From the NCBI GenBank assembly GCA_003158365.1, contig PMIW01000081.1, forward strand, positions 5,957 through 28,044: a stretch of 22,088 nucleotides of DNA, in the 5' to 3' direction. Numbering within the stretch: position 1 is the stretch's first letter; each line of letters starts with the position of its first letter. Below, in pieces: positions 6,220 through 14,066 of the stretch. A model generated the notes under the pieces. It was not told where the DNA came from, did no database searches, and saw only the letters and a program-made list of their open reading frames with translations. The translations under genes were made by a program, and so were the position numbers. The stretch comes from Ignavibacteriota bacterium. Lineage in GTDB: Bacteria > Bacteroidota > Ignavibacteria > Tepidaquicellales > Tepidaquicellaceae.

Positions 6220-7572
6220 ATGAAAAAATTAAATTTCGAGAGACCCATAATAAAAAAATTAAACGTAGGTCCTTCGCATAAATTCGGATTAAAAACAGAA
6301 TTTGAACCTTTGACTCATATAGATGAAATATCTGTTAAGGATATGCTGTCTGAATACGGTTCACCGCTTTTTATTATTTCCGAGAAGTCAATAAGGAAAA
6401 CATATGCCGAAGCTAAGCGGGCGTTCGAAACAAGGTATCCCAAGGTTCAGTTTGCCTGGTCCTACAAGACAAATTATTTAAATGCAGTCTGTAACGTTTT
6501 TCACAAGGAGGGTTCATGGGCGGAAGTTGTATCGAGATTTGAATATGATAAAGCGGTTGATAACGGTGTAGATGGAAATAAAATAATATTTAACGGTCCG
6601 GAAAAAACCGAAGATGATTTGAATCTTGCCGTTGAAAACGGTTCATTGATTCACATAGACCACTTCGATGAACTATACACGCTGATAGAAATTGCCCAAA
6701 AACACAAAAAGAAACCCAAAGTTGCAATAAGGGTGAATATGGATACGGGTATATATCCTATGTGGGACAGGTTCGGATTTAATTACGAAAACGGTGAAGC
6801 CTGGGAAGCTGTTAACAGAATTATGATGAGCAACAAGCTTGACCTTGTAGGATTGCATACACATATCGGTACTTTTATAATGACTGCAAGCGCATATGCA
6901 ATTGCCGCTAGTAAATTGGCAGACCTTGCGGTAAATTTGAGAAGAAAATACAACCACAATCTGAATTATATAGATATAGGCGGAGGGTTTGCATCGAGAA
7001 ACACTCTTAAGGGCTCTTATCTTCTCGGCATAGATACCTCTCCGGCATTTGACGATTACGCGGAAGCCATAACAACTTCCCTGATAAATTCACAGCTCGA
7101 CCCCGAGAATATGCCTATGCTGATACTGGAAACCGGGCGTGCACTGATAGATGATGCTGGAAGTTTAGCAGGAACAGTTATTGCGAACAAGAAACTTTCC
7201 GACGGCAGGCACGCAACGATTGTGAATTTCGGAGTTAATTTGCTCTTCACTGCATTCTGGTATGAGCATAAAATTACCCCCGCACAGGAATTTTCACAGC
7301 ACTCCGAAACAACAAGCCTGTTCGGACCGCTGTGCATGAATATTGACCAGATAAGAGAATCAATTTATCTTCCTGCACTGAAAAAAGGAGATAATGTTGT
7401 TGTCAGCAGAATAGGCGCGTATAACATGACACAATGGATGCAGTTCATTACATTAAGGCCCAATGTTGTTATGATTGATACGAAACAAAATGTTCACGTT
7501 ATCAGGCAAAACGAAACAAACAAAGATATAACAGGTCTTGAATCAGTTCCGGAACATTTAAAACTTAAATAA
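6220..7572 (+). CDS. Fold-type III PLP-dependent decarboxylase (LysA/ornithine decarboxylase superfamily)
   Basis: The 450-residue protein has an alanine-racemase-like TIM barrel (about 45-310) and a C-terminal beta domain. The Schiff-base lysine is K83 in FAWSYKTNYLN. GLHTHIG (H213, H215) precedes the glycine-rich phosphate site DIGGGF (254-256). ETGRAL (304-309) stands where the family usually has EPGR. The active-site cysteine and acid of the other subunit lie in FGPLCMNIDQI (C372, D376), and Y401 sits in GAYNMTQW. All essential catalytic groups are present, so it should be an active decarboxylase of a diaminopimelate-, lysine-, ornithine- or arginine-like amino acid, or of a derivative. 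The shifted motifs and the company of an ATP-grasp ligase suggest specialised metabolism rather than housekeeping lysA. Confidence 0.85.
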   Translation: MKKLNFERPIIKKLNVGPSHKFGLKTEFEPLTHIDEISVKDMLSEYGSPLFIISEKSIRKTYAEAKRAFETRYPKVQFAWSYKTNYLNAVCNVFHKEGSWAEVVSRFEYDKAVDNGVDGNKIIFNGPEKTEDDLNLAVENGSLIHIDHFDELYTLIEIAQKHKKKPKVAIRVNMDTGIYPMWDRFGFNYENGEAWEAVNRIMMSNKLDLVGLHTHIGTFIMTASAYAIAASKLADLAVNLRRKYNHNLNYIDIGGGFASRNTLKGSYLLGIDTSPAFDDYAEAITTSLINSQLDPENMPMLILETGRALIDDAGSLAGTVIANKKLSDGRHATIVNFGVNLLFTAFWYEHKITPAQEFSQHSETTSLFGPLCMNIDQIRESIYLPALKKGDNVVVSRIGAYNMTQWMQFITLRPNVVMIDTKQNVHVIRQNETNKDITGLESVPEHLKLK

Positions 7573-7578
7573 TTACTT

Positions 7579-9759
7579 TTGACTTTTAAACAATACATAA
7601 GAAGTATTATTAACAGTTACTCAATCATTTTCTTTTCCGACCGTTACTTTTTTGCGGTGATTTTGATGGCTGTTTCTTTTTTAAATGTATTTGCGGGAAT
7701 ATGCGGGTTTATTTCTGTTGTCCTTGCCTCGTTGCTTTCGGATATTTTAGGATACGATAAATATAAGACAGAAAAAGGTTATTATGGTTTTAACTGCCTG
7801 CTGATAGGGCTTGGGATAGGGCTGAACTTTCAGCCGGACTGGCTTGTGATGATTATTGTACTGATAGCTTCTTTTATAACTTTACTGTTTACAGTAGTTC
7901 TGGAAAACACTCTCGGTAAAAACCTTTTGCCGTATTTAAGCCTTCCGTTTTTAATTCCGTTCTGGTTCATTCTGCTTGCAATGAGGGAGCTGCATTTTTT
8001 GGCTTTAAGCGACCAGGGTATATTATTCCTGAACGAGCTTTTTGTAATCGGGGGAAACAGGTTAATCGATATTTATGACTGGTGGAATAATTTTGAATTA
8101 ATTACTTCGGTAAAAATTTATTTCCTTTCGCTCGGAGCAATATTTTTTCAGTATAAAGTTATACCGGGAATTCTTATTGCATTTGCCCTGCTGTATTATT
8201 CAAGAATTGCTTTTACATTATCGCTCATCGGTTTTTACGCGGCATTCTTTTTTTACCAGTTGATGGGTGCGGGTTTTTCGGAGATGGGTTTTTCATACAT
8301 AGGATTTAATTTTATACTCACATCAATTGCGATAGGGGGTTATTTTCTGATTCCTTCGAAGACCTCATATTTCTGGGCGCTTATTCTTACGCCTGTTACG
8401 GTTTTATTTACTTTGAGTTTAAGCCGGTTCTTCAATGTATGGCATATATATATTTACTCTTTGCCTTTTAATCTTGTCGTGCTTTTATTTTTATATGCGT
8501 ACAGGTTAAAAGTTTATAAACCTGCAAGGTCGCTTGAAGTGGAGATTCAAAGAAACTCGCCCGAATTGAACTTATATATGAGTCTTAACAGCAATCACAG
8601 GTTTAAGGATTATTCTCTTTATCCTATAAGACTGCCTTTTTACGGTGAATGGAAAATTTCTCAGGGACAAAAGGGAGAGCTGACGCATAAATCAAAATGG
8701 CAGCATGCATGGGATTTTGTCATAATTGATTCGGAAGGTAATACCTACAGGGACTACGGCACGAAACTCGATGATTATTATTGTTACAATAAAGCTGTAT
8801 TATCACCATACGATGGATACGTGCACGAAATAATTGACGGTATTCCGGACAACGAAATAAGGGATGTCAACGTGGAAGATAACTGGGGAAACACTATTAT
8901 CATTAGGCACGGCGAAGGTTTTTATTCGAAGATTTCTCACCTCCGGCCGGGTTCGTTCAAGGTTATGAAAGGCGAATGGGTAAGGGCAGGACAGCTGATT
9001 GCTTTCTGCGGAAGTTCGGGACGCTCACCCGAACCGCACATACACATGCAGTTTCAGGAAGTGCCTTTCCTGGACGGAGAAACAATCGATTATCCGATTT
9101 CACAATACGTAAAGAAGACCGATGCAGGTTATGAATATAATTCATATTCTTATCCCAAAAAAGATGAAATAGTTTCCAATGTCGAAATTAATACACTGAT
9201 GAAAAAAGCTTTTCACCTGATTCCGGGAGATGTATTGAATTTTGAAGTTGAAAAGAAGGGAAAGGTAAAAAAAGCAGAGTGGGAAGTTTTCACGAACATT
9301 TACAATTATTCCTATATCTATTGCAAAACATCGAATTCATATGCTTATTTTGTCGAAGACGGGAAAACTTTTTATTTTTATAATTTTATAGGAAGTAAAA
9401 GGTCTTTACTTTATTATTTTTTTGTTTCGGCATACAAGGTTCCGCTCGGATTTTATAAAAACGTAACCGTTAAAGACACATTTGCTTTGCATTTTGTCTT
9501 CAGCAAAGCGGGATTGTTTTTACAGGATTTCATTGCTCCTTTTTTTGTATTTTTAAATTCAGATTACTGTTTGAAATACAGCGAGATTGATGAAGTAATA
9601 AATCCTTCTTATTTAAAATTAATTTCATCGGCAGAAAAAACTTTCTTTGGCAGGAAAACAGGTAAGAAAGAATTTTCAATGGAAATAAGCGGGGATGGTA
9701 TAGAGACTTTAACAATTTTTTTAAAAAATAAAACAATAAAAGCAACGTGTATAAGGTAA
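7579..9759 (+). CDS. Urea-transporter-like membrane protein fused to M23 peptidase domain
   Basis: The 726-residue protein is a fusion. Residues 1-310 are about ten membrane segments resembling the urea transporter (UT) family, including paired motifs GFNCLLIGLGIG (70-81) and GFNFILTSIAIGG (242-254) and a LPYLSLPFLIPFW segment (117-129). Residues about 350-500 form an M23/LytM-type zinc peptidase: HAWD (H376, D379), H454 in SHLRPGS, and PHIHMQF (H487, H489) supply the expected ligands and catalytic histidine. About 225 further residues have no assignable domain. The start is TTG at 7579; the only upstream in-frame room ends at the stop of the previous gene, and the next Met (M30) would delete the UT N-terminus. 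M23 enzymes cut peptidoglycan cross-bridges or Gly-rich peptides. The fusion implies import or export coupled to peptide cleavage at the envelope. Confidence 0.8.
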   Translation: MTFKQYIRSIINSYSIIFFSDRYFFAVILMAVSFLNVFAGICGFISVVLASLLSDILGYDKYKTEKGYYGFNCLLIGLGIGLNFQPDWLVMIIVLIASFITLLFTVVLENTLGKNLLPYLSLPFLIPFWFILLAMRELHFLALSDQGILFLNELFVIGGNRLIDIYDWWNNFELITSVKIYFLSLGAIFFQYKVIPGILIAFALLYYSRIAFTLSLIGFYAAFFFYQLMGAGFSEMGFSYIGFNFILTSIAIGGYFLIPSKTSYFWALILTPVTVLFTLSLSRFFNVWHIYIYSLPFNLVVLLFLYAYRLKVYKPARSLEVEIQRNSPELNLYMSLNSNHRFKDYSLYPIRLPFYGEWKISQGQKGELTHKSKWQHAWDFVIIDSEGNTYRDYGTKLDDYYCYNKAVLSPYDGYVHEIIDGIPDNEIRDVNVEDNWGNTIIIRHGEGFYSKISHLRPGSFKVMKGEWVRAGQLIAFCGSSGRSPEPHIHMQFQEVPFLDGETIDYPISQYVKKTDAGYEYNSYSYPKKDEIVSNVEINTLMKKAFHLIPGDVLNFEVEKKGKVKKAEWEVFTNIYNYSYIYCKTSNSYAYFVEDGKTFYFYNFIGSKRSLLYYFFVSAYKVPLGFYKNVTVKDTFALHFVFSKAGLFLQDFIAPFFVFLNSDYCLKYSEIDEVINPSYLKLISSAEKTFFGRKTGKKEFSMEISGDGIETLTIFLKNKTIKATCIR

Positions 9760-11096
9760 TCATTTTACTATTTGCAATTTTGCTTTCAGGTGTTGCTCTA
9801 AAAGCGCAGAATAAGCCCGATCCGAAAGAAGTAGACAGGATAACCCTTTCTCTTTTTACTGCGGGAAAGTGGGATGAGGTCATTGATAAATGTGAAAGCG
9901 CAATAGACGAAGGTGTAGATTTCTATGTGTTAAGATTCCGGGCAGGAGTATCATATTATAAAAAAGAAGATTATCTTTCCGCTGCAACACATTTTGAAAA
10001 AGCATTGATTTTTAACCCGGTTGATATTGTTTCTATGGAGTATCTGTATTATTCATACCTTTTTGTTGGGAGGGAAAGCGAAGAGCTGGCTTTAATTTCG
10101 GTGATGCCGCTAAAGTTAAAAAAGAAATTGCAGGTATACAGTAAATTTATTTACGGAGCTTACACGGAGGGCGGATATACTTTTAATTCCGATTTTTCCG
10201 AACAGAGGCAAAACGGGTTTCAAAGATTACCGAATTTATACAACGAACAGAAAATAGGTAACGGCATAACTTATATTGATTTAGGGCTGATGCACCAGAT
10301 TGGAAAGAATGTAAAAATATTTCAAAGTTATAATAATGTTTCTGCTACATATAACGAGCAGATTATGGAAAAAATCAACGGGTTGAAAAATTTTGACACA
10401 AAAACTGCCCAGGATGAATATTACCTGAATATTAATTTTAACCTGGGTAAAGCCTGGAATTTAATAACGGCCTTTCATTATATGTATACGAGGAGCGAAG
10501 ATGTTGATTTAAGATACGACAGCATAGTTTTTCCGTGGATATCGCATTACGACCTTGTAAAAACACCCGAGAATGATTTTATCGCATTATTGGGAATAAC
10601 GAAGCTTACAGGGCATTTCAGGCTGGGATTGAAGAATTCCTTATCCAATATGAACAATGCATCTCAGCTTCAGAATACCGCTGAAATTGTTTTTTATCCT
10701 CTGGGAAATCTGAATTTATATACGATAACCAATGCTACATTTTTTACAAATAAACAATGGGGCGGCGAAACTAAAAGCTCCGGTATATTAGACCAGATGG
10801 CTGGATGGAAAGTTTTTGAGAATTTATGGATGGAAGCAGGATATACTTTCGGATATATTTATAATTACAATGAACTCGACGGTTTTATTATATTTAATAA
10901 TTCAGATAGAATTTCGAACCGGGTCAGTCTGAATTTGATTTCACCGATAAGCAGGCATATACAGTTGTCATTCAGGTATCAGTATTTAAACCAGGAGCTT
11001 TCGACATTATATTATATATCGCCGAAAAATTTCAATACGAATATTACAAATAATACAAATCACAAAATAATCGGAGGTTTTAAATGGATTTTTTAA
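9747..11096 (+). CDS. TPR-containing outer-membrane beta-barrel protein
   Basis: The 449-residue protein has a signal peptide (about 1-20, ending LKAQ). A TPR-like helical stretch follows (about 25-120, with FRAGVSYYKKEDYLSAATHFEKALIFNP). From about 128 to the end are alternating amphipathic strands rich in aromatic residues, ending in the outer-membrane-style terminus GGFKWIF. The start is GTG at 9747: an in-frame TAA at 9729-9731 limits upstream extension, and the signal peptide begins right there. It overlaps the end of the UT-M23 gene by 13 bases and is itself overlapped by the next gene, so all are likely co-translated. I do not recognise a named family. It may be the outer-membrane component of the cluster. 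Confidence 0.72.
   Translation: MYKVIILLFAILLSGVALKAQNKPDPKEVDRITLSLFTAGKWDEVIDKCESAIDEGVDFYVLRFRAGVSYYKKEDYLSAATHFEKALIFNPVDIVSMEYLYYSYLFVGRESEELALISVMPLKLKKKLQVYSKFIYGAYTEGGYTFNSDFSEQRQNGFQRLPNLYNEQKIGNGITYIDLGLMHQIGKNVKIFQSYNNVSATYNEQIMEKINGLKNFDTKTAQDEYYLNINFNLGKAWNLITAFHYMYTRSEDVDLRYDSIVFPWISHYDLVKTPENDFIALLGITKLTGHFRLGLKNSLSNMNNASQLQNTAEIVFYPLGNLNLYTITNATFFTNKQWGGETKSSGILDQMAGWKVFENLWMEAGYTFGYIYNYNELDGFIIFNNSDRISNRVSLNLISPISRHIQLSFRYQYLNQELSTLYYISPKNFNTNITNNTNHKIIGGFKWIF
11073..11077 (+). promoter_or_regulatory. Clear Shine-Dalgarno (GGAGG) for the TPR gene
   Basis: GGAGG at 11073-11077 lies six bases before the ATG at 11084, inside the end of the preceding gene. It stands out because most genes in this window lack a recognisable ribosome binding site. 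It supports the overlapping start. Confidence 0.7.
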
Positions 11097-11737
11097 AAAG
11101 AATAAAAATATTGGTGCTGTTTGCATTTATCATTTTAGTGATATCGCAAATTAATGCGCACAGCAATACGGACATAGGTCCCGACAGCGATTTGCAGAAA
11201 GCATTTAAAGACAGCTATGCATTCGAGAAAAACGAACTTTACAGCAGTGCAATAGATGTGTTGAAAGGCGTGTATAACGAAAAAAACTACGAAATAAATT
11301 TAAGGCTCGGATGGCTAAATTACCTGAACAAGCAATATGATGAATCCGTAAAGTATTACGAAACAGCTTCACAACTGCTTCCGTATTCAATCGAATCGAG
11401 ATTCGGAATTATAAACCCGCTTGCTGTCCAGGAAAAATGGGATAAAGTTACCGAGCAATACGTTGCAATTCTTGCAATTGACCCGCAGAATACACTTGCA
11501 AATTACAGGCTCGGGCTGAGCTATTATTACAAGACCGATTATGCGAATGCATTTAAGTATTTCGAAAAGGTTGTAAATCTTTATCCTTTCGATTACAATT
11601 CGAATTTAATGTATGCCTGGTCGAATTTCCAGCTCGGTAAAACCAAAGAAGCCGAAATGCTTTTTAAGAAAGTACTGCTGATTAGCCCCGACGACGCATC
11701 TGCGCTCGAAGGACTGGGACTGCTGGGGAAGAAGTAG
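11084..11737 (+). CDS. Periplasmic tetratricopeptide-repeat protein
   Basis: The 217-residue protein begins with a signal peptide (about 1-26, ending INAHS). TPR units follow, recognisable as LRLGWLNYLNKQYDESVKYY, then NYRLGLSYYYKTDYANAFKYF and MYAWSNFQLGKTKEAEMLF. TPRs are protein-protein scaffolds, so it probably tethers cluster components in the periplasm. It overlaps the barrel gene by 13 bases and is the last gene of the run; repeat-rich DNA follows. No enzymatic motif is present. Its TPR character echoes the N-terminal part of the barrel protein, so the two may interact or share descent. Confidence 0.78.
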   Translation: MDFLKRIKILVLFAFIILVISQINAHSNTDIGPDSDLQKAFKDSYAFEKNELYSSAIDVLKGVYNEKNYEINLRLGWLNYLNKQYDESVKYYETASQLLPYSIESRFGIINPLAVQEKWDKVTEQYVAILAIDPQNTLANYRLGLSYYYKTDYANAFKYFEKVVNLYPFDYNSNLMYAWSNFQLGKTKEAEMLFKKVLLISPDDASALEGLGLLGKK

Positions 11738-11776
11738 GTTTTTCGTAGTGTCGAAAATTAACCCCCGGCACAAATG

Positions 11777-11852
11777 TATCCGCTCTGTCATTCTGGCCCC
11801 GATGATATCGGGGTAAACTCCGGCTTTGGGGTACCCTCTGGGTCATCCAGAC
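11777..11852. repeat. CTGTCATTC-type repeat, diverged copy
   Basis: It begins TATCCGCTCTGTCATTCTGG, continues through a CCCCGAT / ATCGGGG hairpin and ends GGTCATCCAGACG. The TATCCGCTCTGTCATTC leader recurs at 11867, and the CATCCAGACG end matches the tail of the copy near position 240 (AATCCAGACG). Confidence 0.6.
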
Positions 11853-11872
11853 GTAATATAAGTCTCTATCCG

Positions 11873-11949
11873 CTCTGTCATTCCGGCTGCGCCCCCTCTG
11901 TCATTCCGGCTGCGCCCCCTCTGTCATTCCGGCGGATTTTAGGCCGGAA
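11873..11949. repeat. Tandem 23-bp repeat ending in the left inverted-repeat arm
   Basis: The block CTCTGTCATTCCGG recurs at 11873, 11896 and 11919, a period of 23 bases. The first two units continue as CTGCGCCCC. The third continues into GGCGGATTTTAGGCCGGAA and forms the left arm (11921-11949) of the inverted repeat that brackets the GIY-YIG gene. Confidence 0.8.
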
Positions 11950-12052
11950 TCTAAAATTCTTCGCTCTTTCTCTTCTCTTCCTCTCTCATCACAATAACTT
12001 CTTTCATCAACTCAATTTCTTCTTTACTAAATAAATCATAGAATAAATCTTT

Positions 12053-12319
12053 CTACTCCTTATTTTTTTCTTCAATTATTCTTATCTTCCAGTCCCTGTG
12101 CCAATCTTTTAATTTTTTTTCTCTATTTATTGCGTCTTTTACATATTTGAAGATTTCAAAATATACAAGTTTGTTTGCTCTGTAAGTTGAAGAAAACCCT
12201 TCAATTATTTTATCTTTGTGCTCTAAAACTCTTCGTAGCAAATTATTGGTTACTCCAATATAAAGTACACCATTTTTTTTACTTGCTAATATATATACAT
12301 AAAATGTTTTTTCGCTCAT
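12053..12319 (-). CDS. Small GIY-YIG nuclease-domain protein
   Basis: I prefer the start at 12317-12319, giving 88 residues beginning MSEKTFYVYILASKKNG; an upstream ATG at 12364 would add 15 residues that do not resemble the family. The GIY-YIG signature appears as YVY (7-9) and YIG (20-22). The conserved arginine lies in LLRRVLEH (R29/R30), with H34, and the presumed catalytic glutamate is in NREKKLKDW. This is the short stand-alone (UvrC N-terminal-like) type, expected to nick or cut DNA in a metal-dependent way. It has no partner gene, but the coding region is bracketed by a perfect 29-bp inverted repeat (11921-11949 and 12372-12400). That suggests the nuclease and the repeat travel together. 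Confidence 0.85.
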   Translation of the reverse strand: MSEKTFYVYILASKKNGVLYIGVTNNLLRRVLEHKDKIIEGFSSTYRANKLVYFEIFKYVKDAINREKKLKDWHRDWKIRIIEEKNKE

Positions 12320-12371
12320 TAATATGTATTTGTTTTGTTTTTTTAGATTGGCTTCGCCGAACAAAAAGCGT

Positions 12372-12400
12372 TTCCGGCCTAAAATCCGCCGGAATGACAG
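12372..12400. repeat. Right arm of the 29-bp inverted repeat around the GIY-YIG gene
   Basis: The arm begins TTCCGGCCTAAAATCC and ends GGAATGACAG. It is the exact reverse complement of 11921-11949 over all 29 positions. Each arm is also internally palindromic (ATTCCGGC / GCCGGAAT). The sequence beyond it (to 12415) matches the leader of the copy near position 203. Confidence 0.9.
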
Positions 12401-12416
12401 GGGTGTTGGGTTAGTT

Positions 12417-13802
12417 TTATTTTAAGAGTATCATTTTCTTTGTACCCATTCTGTTTCCATCAAATAATAAAGAATAAAAATATATTCCTGAAGATAAATT
12501 GTTTCCATCAAACCTTATTTCATAATTTCCTTTTGACTGCTTTTTGTTTATTAAAGTTGTGATTTTCTTACCCGTAATATCAAAAATAATCAACTTAATG
12601 TTCGAAGTTTTTTCTGTTTTATATTTTATATTTGTTGAATTGTTAAAAGGATTAGGAAAATTTTGCTTTAAATCTATATTTGATGGAAGAATATTTGATA
12701 TTTTATTAATAGAAGTTATTGGACCCCCTCCATTACTTGTGCGAGCAAAATTATTGGTTGAATATGTATTCCAGGCAAAACCAATTAAACTATCAATCAT
12801 TAAAATTCCTGATGGTACTGAGATTTGACAGTTTTGGTGACCCCAACTCGTTCCCCCATTTGTTGAAACTAAAATATAATTAATAAAACCACACCATATT
12901 TTATTTTTATTTAATGCTTGTATTTGTCCTATTGTATAATTTAAGCCATAATAAAATTGCAATATCCAATTTTGTCCAGCATTTGATGTAAATAATATCT
13001 TTGTATTATTACCAAGATTTGGATTATATACTACCCATCCGGTATCTTTATTTAAAAAGCAATAATTGTTAACGCTACCTGCTTCACTAAAATTTATTAT
13101 TTGCCAATTATATCCACTATTTGTTGTTTTGGATAAAATACCTCCGGAGAGAATAAAACCACAGTACTGACCGTTATATTTCTCTTTAAGAAAAATCATT
13201 GTCGAGGGTACCCCACCTGTCCCTGTAGAAATATTTTCAATATTCTGAAATCCATTTGTCGTTCTGAATGTAATTTCGGCTGAATTAGGAGGGTTAAAGT
13301 ACCAGGCATCTACATACCTTGTATCTGCGCCTACCATATAAAACCCGCTGAATACATACCCGTAAGAATTCTGCATAATAGTCCAGTTATATCCGCTATT
13401 TGTAGTTTTAAGCATTAAATGCGATAAATATCCCTCCCCTCTTGCATATCCGAGCGTATCATTTATAAATTGAAAAACCTCTACTTTAGTGGAATCATTG
13501 AATATTACATTCCAATTTAATCCGGAATTGGTAGTTTTTATTAAATAGAAATTATTGTACGACTGTAAAACCGAAGCCCAGCCTGTATTTTGATTGATAA
13601 ATTGTATCTGATACACCTGGCCTGAAACAGGTAGAGCGATTTGCTGCCACTGCGCAGAGCAATACTCAATATTAAATGTTAAATTTAAAATTATAATTAA
13701 CAATGTTGAGCGAAGCGAAATCTCGATGAGCCTGCGAATCGGGATCAAATGTACAATGATAAAGAATAGAAGAGCTATAATGAAAACTGTAAGCTTTTTC
13801 AT
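12417..13802 (-). CDS. T9SS-secreted BNR/Asp-box propeller protein
   Basis: The 461-residue protein has an unusually long N-terminal export region, then repeated Asp-box-like units (KTTNSGLNW, KTTNSGYNW twice, FTSNAGQNW, STNGGTSW) that build a beta-propeller. The C-terminal T9SS type A sorting domain (about 378-461) begins LKQNFPNPFNNSTNIKY and ends in a lysine-rich strand. It is expected to cross the outer membrane through the type IX system and be released or anchored at the surface. Such propellers occur in sialidase-like and photosynthesis-assembly (Ycf48-like) proteins, but no catalytic residues are evident, so I make no enzyme call. Residues about 19-33 appear to come from a GC-richer repeat-like insert within the signal sequence. 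Confidence 0.82.
   Translation of the reverse strand: MKKLTVFIIALLFFIIVHLIPIRRLIEISLRSTLLIIILNLTFNIEYCSAQWQQIALPVSGQVYQIQFINQNTGWASVLQSYNNFYLIKTTNSGLNWNVIFNDSTKVEVFQFINDTLGYARGEGYLSHLMLKTTNSGYNWTIMQNSYGYVFSGFYMVGADTRYVDAWYFNPPNSAEITFRTTNGFQNIENISTGTGGVPSTMIFLKEKYNGQYCGFILSGGILSKTTNSGYNWQIINFSEAGSVNNYCFLNKDTGWVVYNPNLGNNTKILFTSNAGQNWILQFYYGLNYTIGQIQALNKNKIWCGFINYILVSTNGGTSWGHQNCQISVPSGILMIDSLIGFAWNTYSTNNFARTSNGGGPITSINKISNILPSNIDLKQNFPNPFNNSTNIKYKTEKTSNIKLIIFDITGKKITTLINKKQSKGNYEIRFDGNNLSSGIYFYSLLFDGNRMGTKKMILLK
13705..13746 (-). repeat. GC-rich repeat-like insert in the signal region of the propeller gene
   Basis: On the minus strand the segment reads through CGATTCGCAGGCTCATCG and ATTTCGCTTCGCTCAAC. 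It is clearly richer in G and C than the AT-rich signal peptide codons on both sides. It encodes IPIRRLIEISLRS in frame between two hydrophobic stretches. I saw no second copy in the window, so calling it a repeat rests on composition and style. Confidence 0.45.
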
Positions 13803-14066
13803 AGACCGGTAATTTATTAATTCAAATTATATATCTTTTCAAATAATGTCAAGTAAGATTTACTAATACGATTTAACTTTTTCATAAAAGGCAGGATTTA
13901 ATTTTAAAAATAATTTACTTGGATTAATTTTTTCACATAAACTTTAATAGTATCTATTTACGTTATACTATATACGAGTTCTTTTTTTAGAAAAATTTAA
14001 TTGAATTATTCAATAAATAACATTATTTTAAAATACAATTTCGATTTTAAAAATATTTAACAGATT

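Larger units (their letters stand above)
11738..12052. other. Gene-free, repeat-filled stretch
   Basis: No real gene is visible. The interval contains CTGTCATTC-type repeats from about 11777 to 11949 and then a pyrimidine-rich tail leading to the end of the GIY-YIG gene on the other strand. A 7-bp stem (11797-11803 with 11807-11813, CCCCGAT / ATCGGGG) lies within the first repeat. The 261-base ORF running through here is repeat translation. Confidence 0.7.

Noticed and set aside
4923..7572. Assignment of the PqqD-like cluster to PQQ biosynthesis or to the HPr-rel-A system
   Set aside because: No PqqA, PqqB, PqqC or PqqE-like gene, no HPr kinase-related gene and no asparagine-synthetase-like gene is present; only the PqqD fold is shared.
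11873..11940. Possible CRISPR array from the 23-bp tandem repeat
   Set aside because: Units are directly adjacent with no unique spacers, there are fewer than three full units, and no cas genes are in the window.
11774..12034. An 86-codon plus-strand ORF
   Set aside because: It is a translation of the CTGTCATTCC repeats (recurring PLCHSG), with no protein-like composition and no known-family resemblance.
12175..12414. A 79-codon plus-strand ORF opposite the GIY-YIG gene
   Set aside because: It is antisense to a gene with clear family motifs and runs into the inverted-repeat arm; the minus-strand reading is the credible one.
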